Part shown: positions 16,246 through 24,473 of the stretch, piece by piece
Layout: each line of letters starts with the position of its first letter
Position numbering within the stretch: the first letter of the stretch is position 1
Virus record (IMG/VR): IMGVR_UViG_3300003319_000206
Coordinates: 1-41,710 of that record
Strand: one strand, 5' to 3'
DNA from: a virus
DNA: 41,710 bases
Translations under genes and position numbers: made by a program
Notes under the pieces: model-generated
Databases searched by the model: none
The model's input: the letters and a program-made list of their open reading frames with translations, nothing else
Told to the model about the DNA's origin: nothing

Positions 16246-17043
16246 ATGGCGACCTTTGCCGAAACCACGCGTCCGCGAAGCTTCAGCGATCTGCCGCTGA
16301 CGCCAGCCTATCCGCGATGGGCAAAACCAGTCCCGGCGACAGGACCGACGCTGCACCGCAAGACCTATACCTTCGTGCGCGCCATCATGGCCGCATGGGA
16401 TGGGGTCGCGCAGGCGGCTGCCTCGGCGGCTTACTGCCACGGCTCGCAGACCGCCCCCCCCGATGCGCTGGACGAACTAGGGAATACGTATGGCGGTCTT
16501 GCGCGCGCGCTCGTCGATGATGATGCGCGGTATCGCGCATATCTGCGTGCCCCACTCGATCGCTGGCATACCTTCGGAACGCGCCGTGGTCTGCTTGGCG
16601 AACTCCTGCACCTCGGCTATCCTAACGCCGAGATCGTCAGTTGGCGCGATCTGGTCGATGCCGGCGCCGGACCTCCTAATGTCGTCTTCGGGGGTCACGT
16701 CAACTTCTTCTTCGTGGCGCTCTACCAGCCGAATCCCTTCTCTTCCCTGCTGGCGCGCTGGAACGACGGCGTCAGTCGATGGGGCGATGGGGTGACGACC
16801 TGGGGCAGTGGCAATAACTCTGCCAATCGCATCGCTGAGATCACCCGCGTTATCGCAATGGTGAAGCCGGCACATACGAGTTGTCGGCATGTGGTTGCGT
16901 TCCTTGATAGCGCATCTGGCCTGAACGCACAAAAGCTTCCAATGGGAAATTACATCGTGTTTCCGCAGAACGAACCATGGGAGCGCATACGCCCGTCGTA
17001 CGCCTTTAACCCGTTCTACATACAAAGCCCGTTGGTGCCCTGA
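16246..17043 (+). CDS. Baseplate/tail protein I-like, Mu gp48-like
   Basis: This 265-residue protein follows baseplate J, where gp48 (tail protein I) connects the wedge to the tail fibres. It contains a helical N-terminal region with DALDELGNTYGGLARALVDD (about 72-91) and RYRAYLRAPLDRWHTFGTRR, the part shared by this family, which contacts the wedge. Next are a Trp-rich segment (WNDGVSRWGDGVTTWGSG, about 178-195) and a conserved VKPAHTSCRHV motif, like the KPAHT pattern common in tail protein I. The stop overlaps the next start in TGATG. Confidence 0.75.
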   Translation: MATFAETTRPRSFSDLPLTPAYPRWAKPVPATGPTLHRKTYTFVRAIMAAWDGVAQAAASAAYCHGSQTAPPDALDELGNTYGGLARALVDDDARYRAYLRAPLDRWHTFGTRRGLLGELLHLGYPNAEIVSWRDLVDAGAGPPNVVFGGHVNFFFVALYQPNPFSSLLARWNDGVSRWGDGVTTWGSGNNSANRIAEITRVIAMVKPAHTSCRHVVAFLDSASGLNAQKLPMGNYIVFPQNEPWERIRPSYAFNPFYIQSPLVP

Positions 17044-17948
17044 TGGCTAATACCGATCTACAACAGTGGAATGCGCCGCAGTACTGGCCAGAGGCGGCGG
17101 ATGTCGGAACCAACGCAGATCCCTATCTGATTCCAGTAGATGGCAAGTTCATTACCGCGGACAGCAACCTAAATAATCAGGCGCCTATCAACGTAAGTCA
17201 GCGAGTTGATAAGCAACTGTATATGGGCCTGCGCGCCGCAACTATTGGCGACTTCACCGGAGCCATCCGAAAGACGTTTAAGAGTATTCACGTCGATGCT
17301 TTAGCGGGCGTCACCAGCACAATTCCGGCTGGTACCATTCAGGCCTCTGGCGATATCACATCGACCGCCGGCAATGTCATCTCGACAGTCGGCGATCTGC
17401 TCGCGCCCGGCGGGAGTTGCACCGTCGACCAGAATGTCACCGCTGGGGCGGCCGTGGTTTCGGATGGCGGCTTGGTGATTTCGGGGAACGCTGTCGGTGA
17501 ACATGCCGAACTCACTGAGGCCCTACTTAAATACTTCAACACCGGCACTGGTAGCGGCGACGCGAACCCCCCACAGGGTACGGCCATTGCCAATCAGATG
17601 CGCGCGAAGAATATCCCGAAAACTTCGCTGTTCATCGACGTTGCGCCTGGAGTCGTGAACTCATTCGAGGGATTCGGAATTCAGTCGGTTGTCATCAATG
17701 CCGGCGATTCAAAGATCCTCGATATCACATTTGCGGCGGGCTTTGATAATGGCTCATATTCTCTTAAGTCCGGCGCGACCAGAGATGGAGCAGCGGCGGT
17801 ACTCGCATTGCCGTTCGAGCGTGTCGACATGAGAACGAACACCACCTGTTCTGTGCAGGTGTGGAGCATCGTCGCCGGGACCCCAGTAGACTTCGCTTTG
17901 ACTGGCGTCAAGTTTTCACTGGATATTGACGGACAACAGACCACCTAA
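17043..17948 (+). CDS. Tail fibre or fibre-connecting protein
   Basis: The 301-residue product is placed first after the baseplate. An N-terminal segment (about 1-75) with QRVDKQLYMGLRAATIGDF may attach to the baseplate. Residues about 85-160 hold repeated short strands (SGDITSTAGNVISTVGDLL, TAGAAVVSDGGLVISGNAV) typical of a trimeric beta-prism or beta-helix shaft. The C-terminus is a beta-rich tip. Base composition is less GC-rich than its neighbours, as is common for fibre genes exchanged between phages. No receptor-binding specificity can be read from the sequence. Confidence 0.65.
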   Translation: MANTDLQQWNAPQYWPEAADVGTNADPYLIPVDGKFITADSNLNNQAPINVSQRVDKQLYMGLRAATIGDFTGAIRKTFKSIHVDALAGVTSTIPAGTIQASGDITSTAGNVISTVGDLLAPGGSCTVDQNVTAGAAVVSDGGLVISGNAVGEHAELTEALLKYFNTGTGSGDANPPQGTAIANQMRAKNIPKTSLFIDVAPGVVNSFEGFGIQSVVINAGDSKILDITFAAGFDNGSYSLKSGATRDGAAAVLALPFERVDMRTNTTCSVQVWSIVAGTPVDFALTGVKFSLDIDGQQTT

Positions 17949-17958
17949 AGGGAACAAG

Positions 17959-18477
17959 ATGCGCGCTTACCTGATTATCGCCGCTTTGCTGATGTCGGCC
18001 TGCGGCGAACCCCCAGAGCCACTCATCCCGCCGCCGGCCCCTCCGAGCCCCTGCGCTGGTGCAGACCTGAGCGACTGGACGAAGCGCTTCTGGCGTGATG
18101 AACCACTTCAGGGTGACGTTGTCCTGCGCCCTGATTCCTGCGGTGGGAATACCGCAGCAGAGATGACGCTGACTGCGCCGCCGCTGGCGACGAAGGAGAT
18201 GTTTCTGTCGCATGCCCTGCGTGAGGGCATCATCGGCCAGAGCATCCAAGTCAGTGCGCGCTTTCGTCTACTCGAAGGGGCTGCGCAGTTCGGCGTCAGC
18301 ATCGATACTCGAGCAACGCAGATCGGACAGAAGGACGGCATCTATCAGGCCGTCTGGCCCGATGCCGACGTGCAGACAAAGGACGTGCGTCTGTGGCTCT
18401 ATGCCTACGGTGGTCAGACCTCGCGCGTGCTGGTCGATCAGGTGCAGGTGAGCGTGACGCCAGGGGGATCTCCATGA
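17959..18477 (+). CDS. Predicted lipoprotein
   Basis: From ATG at 17959, with an AAAGGGAA ribosome site, the 172-residue product begins with a short basic start, a hydrophobic core and LLMSAC, a plausible lipobox with Cys at about residue 15. A Pro-rich linker (EPLIPPPAPPSP) follows, as in many lipoproteins. The rest is beta-rich, with the look of a carbohydrate-binding-like or jelly-roll domain (IQVSARFRLLEGAAQFGVSI, VLVDQVQVSVTP). It would be anchored in a host membrane, which is unusual for a gene inside a fibre block. Function is unknown. Confidence 0.65.
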   Translation: MRAYLIIAALLMSACGEPPEPLIPPPAPPSPCAGADLSDWTKRFWRDEPLQGDVVLRPDSCGGNTAAEMTLTAPPLATKEMFLSHALREGIIGQSIQVSARFRLLEGAAQFGVSIDTRATQIGQKDGIYQAVWPDADVQTKDVRLWLYAYGGQTSRVLVDQVQVSVTPGGSP

Positions 18478-18905
18478 GCGGCGGCGGCGACCGATTCAAC
18501 TTCGAGAATCAGCCCGATGTTGGCGGCAGCGTCGCAATGCTCGAGGCGCGCGTTACCGCGCTTGAAGCGAACGATGTGATTCAGGACGCGCGGTTAGACG
18601 CGCTGGAGCTCGAAATGCCACGTCCGACCGCAACTGCGAACCCCGTGCCTGTCACGTTGCAGGCCGACACCGATACCCCTGTGCTCGCGGCCAACCCCAA
18701 CCGGGAAGGGCTCATCTTTCGAAACAAGAGTTCGACGATTCGCGCGGTGTTCGTGCTGGGCCCAACAGCAGATCCGAACACCGATACCGTCGAGCTGTTG
18801 CCAGAAGAGTCAAAGCAGATCGTGGCGACGCGCTGGCGGGGGCCGGTGACCGGGTACGGAATCGGCGGTACGGCTGACGTCGTTGCGACGGAGTTTACGC
18901 CATGA
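18474..18905 (+). CDS. Small coiled-coil fibre-associated protein
   Basis: The ATG at 18474 overlaps the lipoprotein stop (ATGA). The 143-residue product has a heptad-rich coiled coil (about 20-48: MLEARVTALEANDVIQDARL and DALELEM) followed by a beta domain with ANPNREGLIFRNKSSTIRA, a pattern frequent in phage tail-fibre accessory proteins. There is no signal peptide. The coiled coil suggests trimerisation. It is coupled to the next gene by another ATGA. Confidence 0.6.
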   Translation: MSGGGDRFNFENQPDVGGSVAMLEARVTALEANDVIQDARLDALELEMPRPTATANPVPVTLQADTDTPVLAANPNREGLIFRNKSSTIRAVFVLGPTADPNTDTVELLPEESKQIVATRWRGPVTGYGIGGTADVVATEFTP

Positions 18906-20356
18906 ACAAGCGAGTCATTTCTCTTCTGTTTGCGGTCGGCATCGTCGCGCCGGCACACGCCCAAGTCACCAAGGTCTGGGATGGCACGCGGACGGCCACA
19001 GTTTCGGCGCCGAATGCCGGACTTCCCGCTTCCGCGTCAGGCCTTGGGGTCACGCTCAGTCCGAACAGCGCGAATCCGACCGGGGCTGCGACTGCCACGA
19101 ACCAGACGTCTGGCAACGCGAGCCTGACCAGCATCGATGGGAAGACTCCGGCCCTGGTCGGCGGTCGAGTCCCGGTTGATGGCTCTGGGGTGACGCAGCC
19201 TGTCAGCGGTCCGCTCACCGACACCCAGCTTCGCGCGAGTCCGGTCCCTGTCAGCGCGGCAATCAGCGGCGGGACCTCAACCGCGAACCAAGGCACGCCG
19301 AATAGCGCCGCGAACGCATGGCCGTTTTATCCGACGGTTGGCGGCGTGGCAATCGATCCACGGGTGCGCACCTGGGTCCTCTCGTCGGCAACTGACTCTG
19401 TCGACGTAAACGACCGCGCCGGTCGGCTGCTCGGCATCACGTACGGCTCGCAGGGGCAGCAGCTTCAGCAGTCCGCAACGAATTTCAATCTCTTCGCGGA
19501 ACTTCGGACGGGCGGGACGGCCTACGATGCGCGGCAGATTCGGCCGCTGACTGCAGTGGATGTCGTAACGGCGCAGGCCGCAAGTAGCACCATTATCGAC
19601 GATACCGGAACGCCGTTGGCCGGAAATGCGACATTCACAGGCGCCTGCTTCGATACGCGGTTGGGCGCGGATATCACGCTGGGCATTTCCGCGGATCAGG
19701 CATCTGCGACCAATGGCCTCACGGTGCGATGGAGCCGTGTAAGTGACTGCTCAGTCATTGCGGACACCGATCAGTACTCGATACCTGCCGGCAACGGCCA
19801 GCAATACAGTTTTGGTCCGAAGTTCACCTACGCCCAATTTGCCTATCAAAACGGCGCCACGCCTCAGACCGTGTTCGCTTTCACGACGATCCGCCGAACG
19901 ACTCACGTTCGAGGTTCAACGCATCGTGGCGGCGATTCGGTCGACCTCCGCGAGCAAGACACCGAACTCGTCACGTCGATTCCCAAGGGCATCGATCCCA
20001 ATGGCATCTCGCGGCAACTGGCGGTCGATACCTCAGCGAATCTCAAGGTCACGACGAATCCGGGCACGACGGCCACGACGACAGCGGTTGCTCTTACCAC
20101 CACAGGTTCGTCGGTCGTCGCCACGAATACGGCACGCAAGGCGCTCAAGATCTACGACCGCAGCAGCAGCCCCATCGTCTGGTGCGTCTACTTCAACGCG
20201 ACGAACGTCACGAGCGAGGCGACGGCGAGCTTTGCGATCACCCCCGGGCAGACCTTCGAGATGCCATGGCAACCAAACGGCGTCGAGTACACCGGGCAGA
20301 TCAACTGCGCCGCTTCGACGGGGACGGCGAACGTGCAAGTAACTGAGGTGCAGTGA
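18902..20356 (+). CDS. Secreted fibre-like protein with signal peptide
   Basis: The 484-residue product starts with a convincing Sec signal peptide (basic start, hydrophobic core, cleavage near AHA-Q at about residue 20). The mature part begins with a Thr/Ser/Gly/Asn-rich region containing TNQTSGNASLTSIDGKTP and SGPLTDTQLRASPVPVS, a pattern I know from many phage structural and tail-tip proteins. From about 135 on it is beta-rich. A signal peptide on such a protein is atypical, because virion proteins assemble in the cytoplasm. Either the N-terminus acts as a membrane or assembly anchor, or the protein is exported. Confidence 0.65.
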   Translation: MNKRVISLLFAVGIVAPAHAQVTKVWDGTRTATVSAPNAGLPASASGLGVTLSPNSANPTGAATATNQTSGNASLTSIDGKTPALVGGRVPVDGSGVTQPVSGPLTDTQLRASPVPVSAAISGGTSTANQGTPNSAANAWPFYPTVGGVAIDPRVRTWVLSSATDSVDVNDRAGRLLGITYGSQGQQLQQSATNFNLFAELRTGGTAYDARQIRPLTAVDVVTAQAASSTIIDDTGTPLAGNATFTGACFDTRLGADITLGISADQASATNGLTVRWSRVSDCSVIADTDQYSIPAGNGQQYSFGPKFTYAQFAYQNGATPQTVFAFTTIRRTTHVRGSTHRGGDSVDLREQDTELVTSIPKGIDPNGISRQLAVDTSANLKVTTNPGTTATTTAVALTTTGSSVVATNTARKALKIYDRSSSPIVWCVYFNATNVTSEATASFAITPGQTFEMPWQPNGVEYTGQINCAASTGTANVQVTEVQ

Positions 20357-21153
20357 TGGCGCGCTTAATCAGAGTGGCCCGTGTGCTCTTCCTCCTCGCG
20401 CTCTTTGCGCTGACCGGGGCGCCGTTCTCGTTCCCGCGCGATACGACTCGTACCGTCACGGGAATCACGACGCTTTTGGCCTCCGATCGGTATGTGCGCG
20501 CCAACCCAAGCGGCGGCCTTGGGATCACCCTGACCCTGCCGACGACGCCGGCCGATGGCACGCCTATCACGATCACCCGCGTGAGTGCCAACCTCGATAA
20601 CGTCGCCATCGCGGGCGGCGGCGCCACGATCATCGACGGAACCACGACGACCATCTACCTGGGTGGCCTCGGCTCGTCGGCGCAACTGCAGTATGTCGCA
20701 GCGTCGAATCGCTGGGACGTACTCAACTTGCAGCGACAACTCGTCGTGTTCCGGATCACGTCGATGAACAACGGCGAGTACCTGCAGAACCCGACGGTGC
20801 TGGTGGTCGGAAATGTGACCTGGACCGGCGGCGCGATTAACTCCGGCCAGACACAAATGCTCTTCGGGCGCGGCGGCACATTCGTCACCGGGAGCATGAC
20901 CTGCCGGACGCGCGTGAACGTCGCCGCGAACCGCACGGTGGTGGCTCGGCTTGCTGCTGAGGGCTTTGGCAGCGCGGCGAACCTGACGAACTCCCTGTCG
21001 ATGACGATCGCTAGTGGAAACGCTCTCGGGACCGGGGTCGCCCAAAACGTCCTCGCGGCTCCGCTTACCGGCACACAGGGTACACTCGTTGCCTTCGCTG
21101 GCACGGCGCTCCCTGAAGCCATGGACTGCCAACTTGAGACCTTCACGCTATGA
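20356..21153 (+). CDS. Secreted beta-rich protein with signal peptide
   Basis: I prefer ATG at 20356, which overlaps the previous stop (TGATG), over the GTG three bases earlier. The 265-residue product has an Arg-containing start and a hydrophobic core (RVLFLLALFALTGAPFS), a good Sec signal. The mature region has repeated Thr/Gly strands (GGLGITLTLPTTPADGTPIT, AIAGGGATIIDGTTTTIYLG) that resemble phage fibre shafts or head domains. Its stop overlaps the next start in ATGA. Function is unknown; it belongs to the exported block. Confidence 0.6.
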   Translation: MARLIRVARVLFLLALFALTGAPFSFPRDTTRTVTGITTLLASDRYVRANPSGGLGITLTLPTTPADGTPITITRVSANLDNVAIAGGGATIIDGTTTTIYLGGLGSSAQLQYVAASNRWDVLNLQRQLVVFRITSMNNGEYLQNPTVLVVGNVTWTGGAINSGQTQMLFGRGGTFVTGSMTCRTRVNVAANRTVVARLAAEGFGSAANLTNSLSMTIASGNALGTGVAQNVLAAPLTGTQGTLVAFAGTALPEAMDCQLETFTL

Positions 21154-21767
21154 CGCGACTGCCCCTGCTCATCGCGCTCCTCGCGGCCTGCGGCCCGCCT
21201 CATTCCGCTGAGCCATACCGCGCCCCACTGGATGGCGACAGGCCGATCGAGCTCCGGCTGACCGAGAAGGCGCGGGCCTTCGCTGCGCAGGGTGGGAAGC
21301 CGGACGGCGCGCGGCTGCGGATGATCGAGCGGGTGTTGCCGCGACTTGAGCTGATCTGGAATCCGGACGCCGCGGGACCAGCGCAGGTGGTGCTGATTGA
21401 CTTCGATGAGGACGTCGACGGTCCGTGCGCCACGAACAACTGGGCTCTTTGGAGTCCACACGACCGGCCGGCGATCTGGCTCTATAAGTCTTGGATCCAC
21501 TGCTTGATCGAAGGCGATTCCACACTATACGGCGAGCAGGGATGCTTCCTGCACCTCCTGCACGAGCTCGGGCATAACCTGGGCTCGCGCGCGCACGCCG
21601 CGCAACACGACCGCGCGCGCCACGATAGCGGATCGGTGATGTGCGGGTGGGCGTCAGACTGCGTTGACCATCGCCTAGCTGACTTCACCGATGAGGATCG
21701 ATACGGCGACGGCCTCGAGTTCCGTGGCATCTGCGGCGATGGCGGACATGGAGGGCCCTGCTCATGA
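21150..21767 (+). CDS. Lipoprotein with metzincin-like zinc protease motif
   Basis: The 205-residue product starts with a signal and a near-perfect lipobox LAAC (residues 11-14, Cys14), so it should be a surface or periplasmic lipoprotein. HELGHNLG (138-145) supplies the HExxHxxG zinc-protease signature; His149 follows, and SVM (162-164) looks like the Met-turn of metzincins. The third ligand is one residue later than in the canonical HExxHxxGxxH, where position 148 is Ala. Eight Cys in the mature part suggest disulphides in the periplasm. Possible roles are cleavage of host surface proteins or superinfection control; all of this is inference. It is coupled to neighbours by ATGA overlaps. Confidence 0.7.
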   Translation: MTRLPLLIALLAACGPPHSAEPYRAPLDGDRPIELRLTEKARAFAAQGGKPDGARLRMIERVLPRLELIWNPDAAGPAQVVLIDFDEDVDGPCATNNWALWSPHDRPAIWLYKSWIHCLIEGDSTLYGEQGCFLHLLHELGHNLGSRAHAAQHDRARHDSGSVMCGWASDCVDHRLADFTDEDRYGDGLEFRGICGDGGHGGPCS

Positions 21768-22276
21768 ACGAGAACCCGAACCTGAAGCTTCTCGTCGAGG
21801 GCCTGGGCTACCTGTCTGTGATCGTGACGTCGCTCGTCGCGTGGTACGGCATGCGGGCGCGGGCGCGGCAGAACGAGCAGGCCATCGCGCGGGGCATCGA
21901 TCCAAAGAGCCTGCCTGACATCAACCCGCGGCCGTTGCTGCTCTTGATAGCCGGAGGCGCGCTGCTGGCCTATCTCTTCGCAAGGCATCCTGAAATGGCG
22001 CAGCGTGTCCTTCCGGTGGCCGACTCCGCCGAGCTCGCCTCTGCGATGCCCAGCCCGTCCGCCGCATCCTGCACAAGCGCTGCGGACTGCGCGAGGGGCT
22101 GTCAGTGCACCGGAGGTCAGTGCACGCCCTGCTCGGCCGCGAAACCGAAGCCACAGCCAGTACAAAAGACCAAGCCACGGTATCAGCCCCAGGTCGCGAC
22201 GCTTGGCGATTGGCTGGCGCTGCCTCAGATGTACGTGCCGGTGCAGGCGATCTACGAGCGGCCGGCGGAGCGGTAG
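21764..22276 (+). CDS. Two-TM membrane protein with Cys cluster; possible holin-like
   Basis: The 170-residue protein begins with ATGA overlap. Two hydrophobic segments lie at about 10-30 and 57-73, separated by a basic loop. Between 103 and 123 there are six Cys spaced C-x6-C-x3-C-x-C-x4-C-x2-C, similar to small secreted Cys motifs frequent in myxobacterial exported proteins, followed by a Lys/Pro/Gln-rich tail. As the last gene of the rightward operon it could be a holin or spanin-like factor, but no endolysin is next to it and nothing proves this. It ends 12 bases from a convergent gene. Confidence 0.55.
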   Translation: MNENPNLKLLVEGLGYLSVIVTSLVAWYGMRARARQNEQAIARGIDPKSLPDINPRPLLLLIAGGALLAYLFARHPEMAQRVLPVADSAELASAMPSPSAASCTSAADCARGCQCTGGQCTPCSAAKPKPQPVQKTKPRYQPQVATLGDWLALPQMYVPVQAIYERPAER

Positions 22277-22288
22277 AGCACGTTGGCG

Positions 22289-22552
22289 CTACGACCTCGG
22301 ATCGAAGGTGGCCTCGCCGTCCTCCGGATGCTTCATGACGTGCGCAGCCAGAGCATCCTGGATTCCACCCGTCGAGCGCTTCAGATACCCCACCATGTTT
22401 AGCTGGATCCACTCCTCGGCGATGGGGCAGTGAAACGCCAAATGCTTCCAGATGGGCCGCGGGTCGTCGGTGAATTTGACACGCTCCCCGCAGTGATTGC
22501 AGGTCCATGTCGCCAAAGAACGGTCAATTCGCTTGAGTGGCTGCCGTGCCAT
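22289..22552 (-). CDS. Small zinc-finger-like protein, end of early operon
   Basis: The 87-residue product has CNHC (18-21) followed by HLAFHC (37-42), a possible zinc site of the C2-H/C type, and a basic N-terminus. A GAGAGGGAC ribosome site precedes ATG at 22552. It is the last gene of the leftward operon and runs tail to tail against the virion operon with only 12 bases between, so no room remains for a normal terminator. Function unknown. Confidence 0.65.
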   Translation of the reverse strand: MARQPLKRIDRSLATWTCNHCGERVKFTDDPRPIWKHLAFHCPIAEEWIQLNMVGYLKRSTGGIQDALAAHVMKHPEDGEATFDPRS

Positions 22553-22579
22553 GTCCCTCTCGACTTTGTAGCGACCTCA

Positions 22580-22693
22580 TCAGCGATTCCGATTGATCCG
22601 CCGCCCACGTTCGTGATGATCCCCGCAGGAGGTCGCCATGTACGCGTCGCTGTAGTCGATGGCGCGGCGGGTCGATGGCTCGCCGCGTCTCAT
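22580..22693 (-). CDS. Micro-ORF, 37 residues, coupled to upstream gene
   Basis: The ATG at 22693 overlaps the stop of the 64-residue gene (ATGA) and is preceded by GGGAGG. The frame runs 37 codons to TGA at 22580-22582 and fills exactly the space before the next gene. The product is basic and hydrophilic with no motif. The tight coupling and the good ribosome site are the only arguments for it being real. Confidence 0.45.
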   Translation of the reverse strand: MRRGEPSTRRAIDYSDAYMATSCGDHHERGRRINRNR

Positions 22694-22884
22694 CCTCCCT
22701 CATGCCGGTGCGCCCGCTCCCCGAGCCGTTGCAGCGCCGAGTCTCGCTGCTGTCGCGCGACGGCGAGTTCTTCGCGCACGCTCAGCAGTTCGTGTTCCTT
22801 CGCCGCGAGGATCAGCGCGATCTCCTTGACAAGCCGGTCCTCGGTTTTCTTCGCCTGCTCTGGCGTGCGGGGGTCGGGCTTCAT
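22690..22884 (-). CDS. Small coiled-coil protein
   Basis: From ATG at 22884, overlapping the previous stop (ATGA), a 64-residue highly charged protein is read, with a continuous helix (TEDRLVKEIALILAAKEHEL onward) showing heptad hydrophobics. No known family. The longer frame continuing upstream is a shadow of the 161-residue gene. Confidence 0.6.
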   Translation of the reverse strand: MKPDPRTPEQAKKTEDRLVKEIALILAAKEHELLSVREELAVARQQRDSALQRLGERAHRHEGG

Positions 22885-23366
22885 GGCGTGGTGAACGTCG
22901 GGCCGGTGGGCGGATTCTTCAGCGCCTCGAATGCCGCGCGTAGCCGCTTTTCTTCGACCTCGGCTTGTCGTCGCTGAAGGTCGCCCTGCATGCGCGCGAA
23001 CAGTTTGAGGCATTCCGCCCGCTGCCGCTGCATCTCCTCGTTGTGCCACCGCGCAGCGAGCCGCATTTTGCGCCGGCGGCGTCGACCGGGCTGGCCCCAC
23101 TTCGGTCCTTTGTGTTTGCCCCGGCCGAACGATGGATGCCGCTGCGCCTCCCACCACGTCTTGATTGCTGGGATGCCATAGTTCTCGATGAACTGCTGCG
23201 CATCTGCTCGCACCCTCTGGCGGTGAAACTCCACGTGAGCCACGGCAGACACCCAAGACCCAGCGCGCAACTGCCCGACATCCTCTGGCTTGAGCGTGCC
23301 TTGTACCAAAACCTTCGTGATTTGCTCGTCGATCCACCGCCCCAGTTGGTTGTGCAGAATCGCCAT
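22881..23366 (-). CDS. Basic helical protein of unknown function
   Basis: Start at ATG 23366, overlapping the previous stop in TGATG (a GTG one codon earlier is also possible). The 161-residue product has an N-terminal segment LGRWIDEQITKVLVQGTLKP, a very basic middle (RRRRRKMRLAARW, about 95-107) and a charged C-terminal coiled coil. The basic patch suggests nucleic-acid contact. I do not recognise a family. Confidence 0.6.
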   Translation of the reverse strand: MAILHNQLGRWIDEQITKVLVQGTLKPEDVGQLRAGSWVSAVAHVEFHRQRVRADAQQFIENYGIPAIKTWWEAQRHPSFGRGKHKGPKWGQPGRRRRRKMRLAARWHNEEMQRQRAECLKLFARMQGDLQRRQAEVEEKRLRAAFEALKNPPTGPTFTTP

Positions 23367-24463
23367 CACTCCCCCGCCTTCTGCGGCTTGGCGGCGCTAT
23401 CCGGCACTCCGACGGTCACGCGGACGCAATCAACCTCCCCGTCGCCCCAGTCGAGGCGCTTGGTGTACGGCGCAATGGACAGGATCGTGACGTCCTCGCC
23501 CTCCCGCGGCGCCAGCGCGCCGTGCTTCTTGAGTGCGGCCTCAGCCCTCTTTGACCACTCGTCGGCCAGCTCAACGCGATTCCCGTGCTCGAGCCACGCA
23601 AACGGAGCGGCTTCACGGATGACATCTGCCAGTGCTGCCTTGTCGCGCTCGGCCGCAGCGAGTTGCTCTCTGGTCTGTCCGTGCATCTTGAGCGCCTCGC
23701 GTTCGCCATGAGCCAGCGCATCCCGGTTCTTGCGCAAGAAGTCGATGTCCTTCTCGAGTGCCATCTTCTCGCCGAGCATCCGATCCGCCTCGACCCGCGT
23801 CTTGTCCGTGGCCGCGCGACAGGTGGTGAGTTGGCGCTCGAGCCCCTGGACGCGATGCGACGCCTGACACGCAAGGCACAGACGGTCGTGACTGCATTCC
23901 AGCGTGCCCTCGTGCATGCGTGCGACGAGGCACTGAACCGGCGCGTCGTTGGCGATGTCCGATAGCGCCTGCTTGGCTTTGTCTGCGTCCTTGCGTAGTT
24001 GCTCAATCTCCGCCTCCTGCGCGCGCACGACCTCAAGCAGGGTGGCGCGGTTGCGGTGGCACTCGTTCGCTTCTGAGCCGCTGAGCCCCTGTTCATAGGT
24101 GGCATCGACTCGCGCATGCTCTGCCGCAATCTCCCGCACCTTCTCCGGCGTCGCGGCCTTGATTCGGGCCAGTTCCGTGCGCAGAGCATCGCGCTCCTCG
24201 ACGCAATCAACGAACATCTGCGCTTTCTCCAGGGCCACATCAAGCCGCTGGCCGCGCGCTGCCTTCAGTTCGTCCAACTCCGCCAGCGCCTTCTCGAGAT
24301 CGGCGGCAATAGCGTTGCAGTGCTCTGCTAAGCACCGAAACAGCGGGCGACTCGCGCTGAACCATTCGTGTTCCGTCATCTCTCCAATGGCACAGTCAGC
24401 ATCCAGCGAAAGGGCTCTTGCGACATCGCCTTTGATTGCCTTGATCTTCGCCGCATCGGTCAT
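23366..24463 (-). CDS. Long coiled-coil protein with central Cys pair
   Basis: The ATG at 24463 follows an AAGGA site; the longer frame upstream lacks one. The 365-residue product is mostly coiled coil (about 50-190 and 215-290; segments such as LEKALAELDELKAARGQ and REQLAAAERDKAALADVIRE), broken by a short segment with CSHDRLCLAC (about 191-200) that might bind zinc. The C-terminal 60 residues are beta-rich. Many siphoviruses and myoviruses carry similar long coiled-coil early proteins without known function. Confidence 0.65.
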   Translation of the reverse strand: MTDAAKIKAIKGDVARALSLDADCAIGEMTEHEWFSASRPLFRCLAEHCNAIAADLEKALAELDELKAARGQRLDVALEKAQMFVDCVEERDALRTELARIKAATPEKVREIAAEHARVDATYEQGLSGSEANECHRNRATLLEVVRAQEAEIEQLRKDADKAKQALSDIANDAPVQCLVARMHEGTLECSHDRLCLACQASHRVQGLERQLTTCRAATDKTRVEADRMLGEKMALEKDIDFLRKNRDALAHGEREALKMHGQTREQLAAAERDKAALADVIREAAPFAWLEHGNRVELADEWSKRAEAALKKHGALAPREGEDVTILSIAPYTKRLDWGDGEVDCVRVTVGVPDSAAKPQKAGE

Positions 24464-24473
24464 CGTCGTGTCC

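Noticed and set aside
22276-22300. Bidirectional terminator between the convergent operons
   Set aside because: Only 12 bases separate the stop codons and no stem followed by a T-run is visible.
23366-23711. Plus-strand ORFs over the long coiled-coil gene
   Set aside because: They lie opposite an operon with consistent coupling signals and have no ribosome sites.
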